NCBI RefSeq assembly: GCF_023614235.1
Contig: NZ_CP094264.1
Span: 2,976,001-3,040,000, forward strand
DNA from: Streptomyces sp. MRC013
Lineage (GTDB): Bacteria > Actinomycetota > Actinomycetes > Streptomycetales > Streptomycetaceae
Reading direction: 5' to 3'
DNA: 64,000 nt
Shown here: positions 63,813 to 64,000 of the stretch, piece after piece
Layout of the letters: every line of letters begins with the position of its first letter
How positions within the stretch are numbered: position 1 is the stretch's first letter
Made by a program: the position numbers and the translations under genes
Notes under the pieces: generated by a model
What the model was told of the DNA's origin: nothing
Seen by the model: only the letters and a program-made list of their open reading frames with translations
The model's database searches: none

Positions 63813-64000
63813 ATGTCCATGAAGCCGCTCGAACACGACCGCCGGTACGGTGAGCTGGACCAGGTGATGCGCGCGTACCTGGGGCAGCCGGCCGACGACA
63901 CCCCGGAGCGGCGCAGCCGCGCTCTGGACGCGTACCTCCGGCACACCTGGCACACGCGCCCCTCCGCCATCGCGGAGGCGGAGCGCCAGCTGCGTGAGTA
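63813..64000 (+). CDS. Second immunity protein (CdiI-like), cut by window end
   Basis: First 62 codons: SMKPLEHDRRYGELDQVMRA then YLGQPADDTPERRSRALDAYLRHTW. This opening matches contact-dependent inhibition immunity proteins found next to RNase A-like toxin tips in Streptomyces, as I remember. It therefore belongs to the orphan tip before it (12 bp away). ATG 63813 or 63819. The gene continues beyond 64000. Confidence 0.65.
   Translation, partial: MSMKPLEHDRRYGELDQVMRAYLGQPADDTPERRSRALDAYLRHTWHTRPSAIAEAERQLRE

Overview
The window is high-GC actinobacterial chromosome and reads as core Streptomyces. Evidence: near-universal G/C at third codon positions, mycothiol biosynthesis (mshA), a PhoR/PhoP/PhoU cluster with a metallothionein-like neighbour, MsiK, the BldD/c-di-GMP enzyme CdgB, tandem CIRCE sites at groEL, and several genes with a TANNNT -10 hexamer 6-7 nt before the start codon (leaderless-type). 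As far as I remember, the gene order follows the S. coelicolor SCO4204-SCO4300 region, but I could not align it.

Layout. 0.4-8 kb: NlpC/P60 endopeptidase, methyltransferase, mshA-ybjN, MFS exporter, gpmA, a frameshifted small CarD-like gene. 8-16 kb: tandem repeats, PucR regulator divergent from an NCS1 permease, then mtpA-phoU divergent from phoR-phoP around a PHO box, and a lipoprotein. 16-27.5 kb: housekeeping block carD, ispD-ispF, cysS, rlmB, DoxX-like protein, Xre-cupin regulator, sugar-nucleotidyltransferase, msiK. 27.5-31 kb: tRNA-Thr(UGU), two small genes, and a mobile structure with an IS982-type transposase and a passenger acetyltransferase between 64-bp inverted repeats. 31-43 kb: M1 peptidase, GNAT, terD, arfB, a frameshifted flavin reductase with 45-bp repeats at its 3' end, cdgB with Crp-like and BldD-like sites, a CBM-like membrane protein, a frameshifted PfkB kinase, nagA and a sugar-binding lipoprotein. 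43-50 kb: otsB and otsA/gpgS (trehalose and glucosylglycerate) separated by a two-gene insert encoding a HEPN-like protein and a 909-aa KGGVGR ATPase with a second P-loop. 50-60 kb: SAM riboswitch-thrC-moaD, an IS5-family element in front of a cold-shock gene, groEL with two CIRCE sites, small unknown genes, aldo/keto reductase, thpR and a MarR-MFS operon. 60-64 kb: an ESX/WXG100 polymorphic-toxin locus (RNase A-like toxin, immunity, orphan toxin tip, second immunity gene cut by the window end) behind four perfect-register 11-bp direct repeats.

The best candidates for an undescribed system are the HEPN/dual-P-loop ATPase pair (43990-47147), the toxin locus with its 4 x 11-bp operator-like array (60236-64000), and the acetyltransferase-carrying IS structure (28805-30505). 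At least three genes carry an apparent +1 in a G-run (35238, 38818, 63679). Assembly error must be excluded before these are called pseudogenes.
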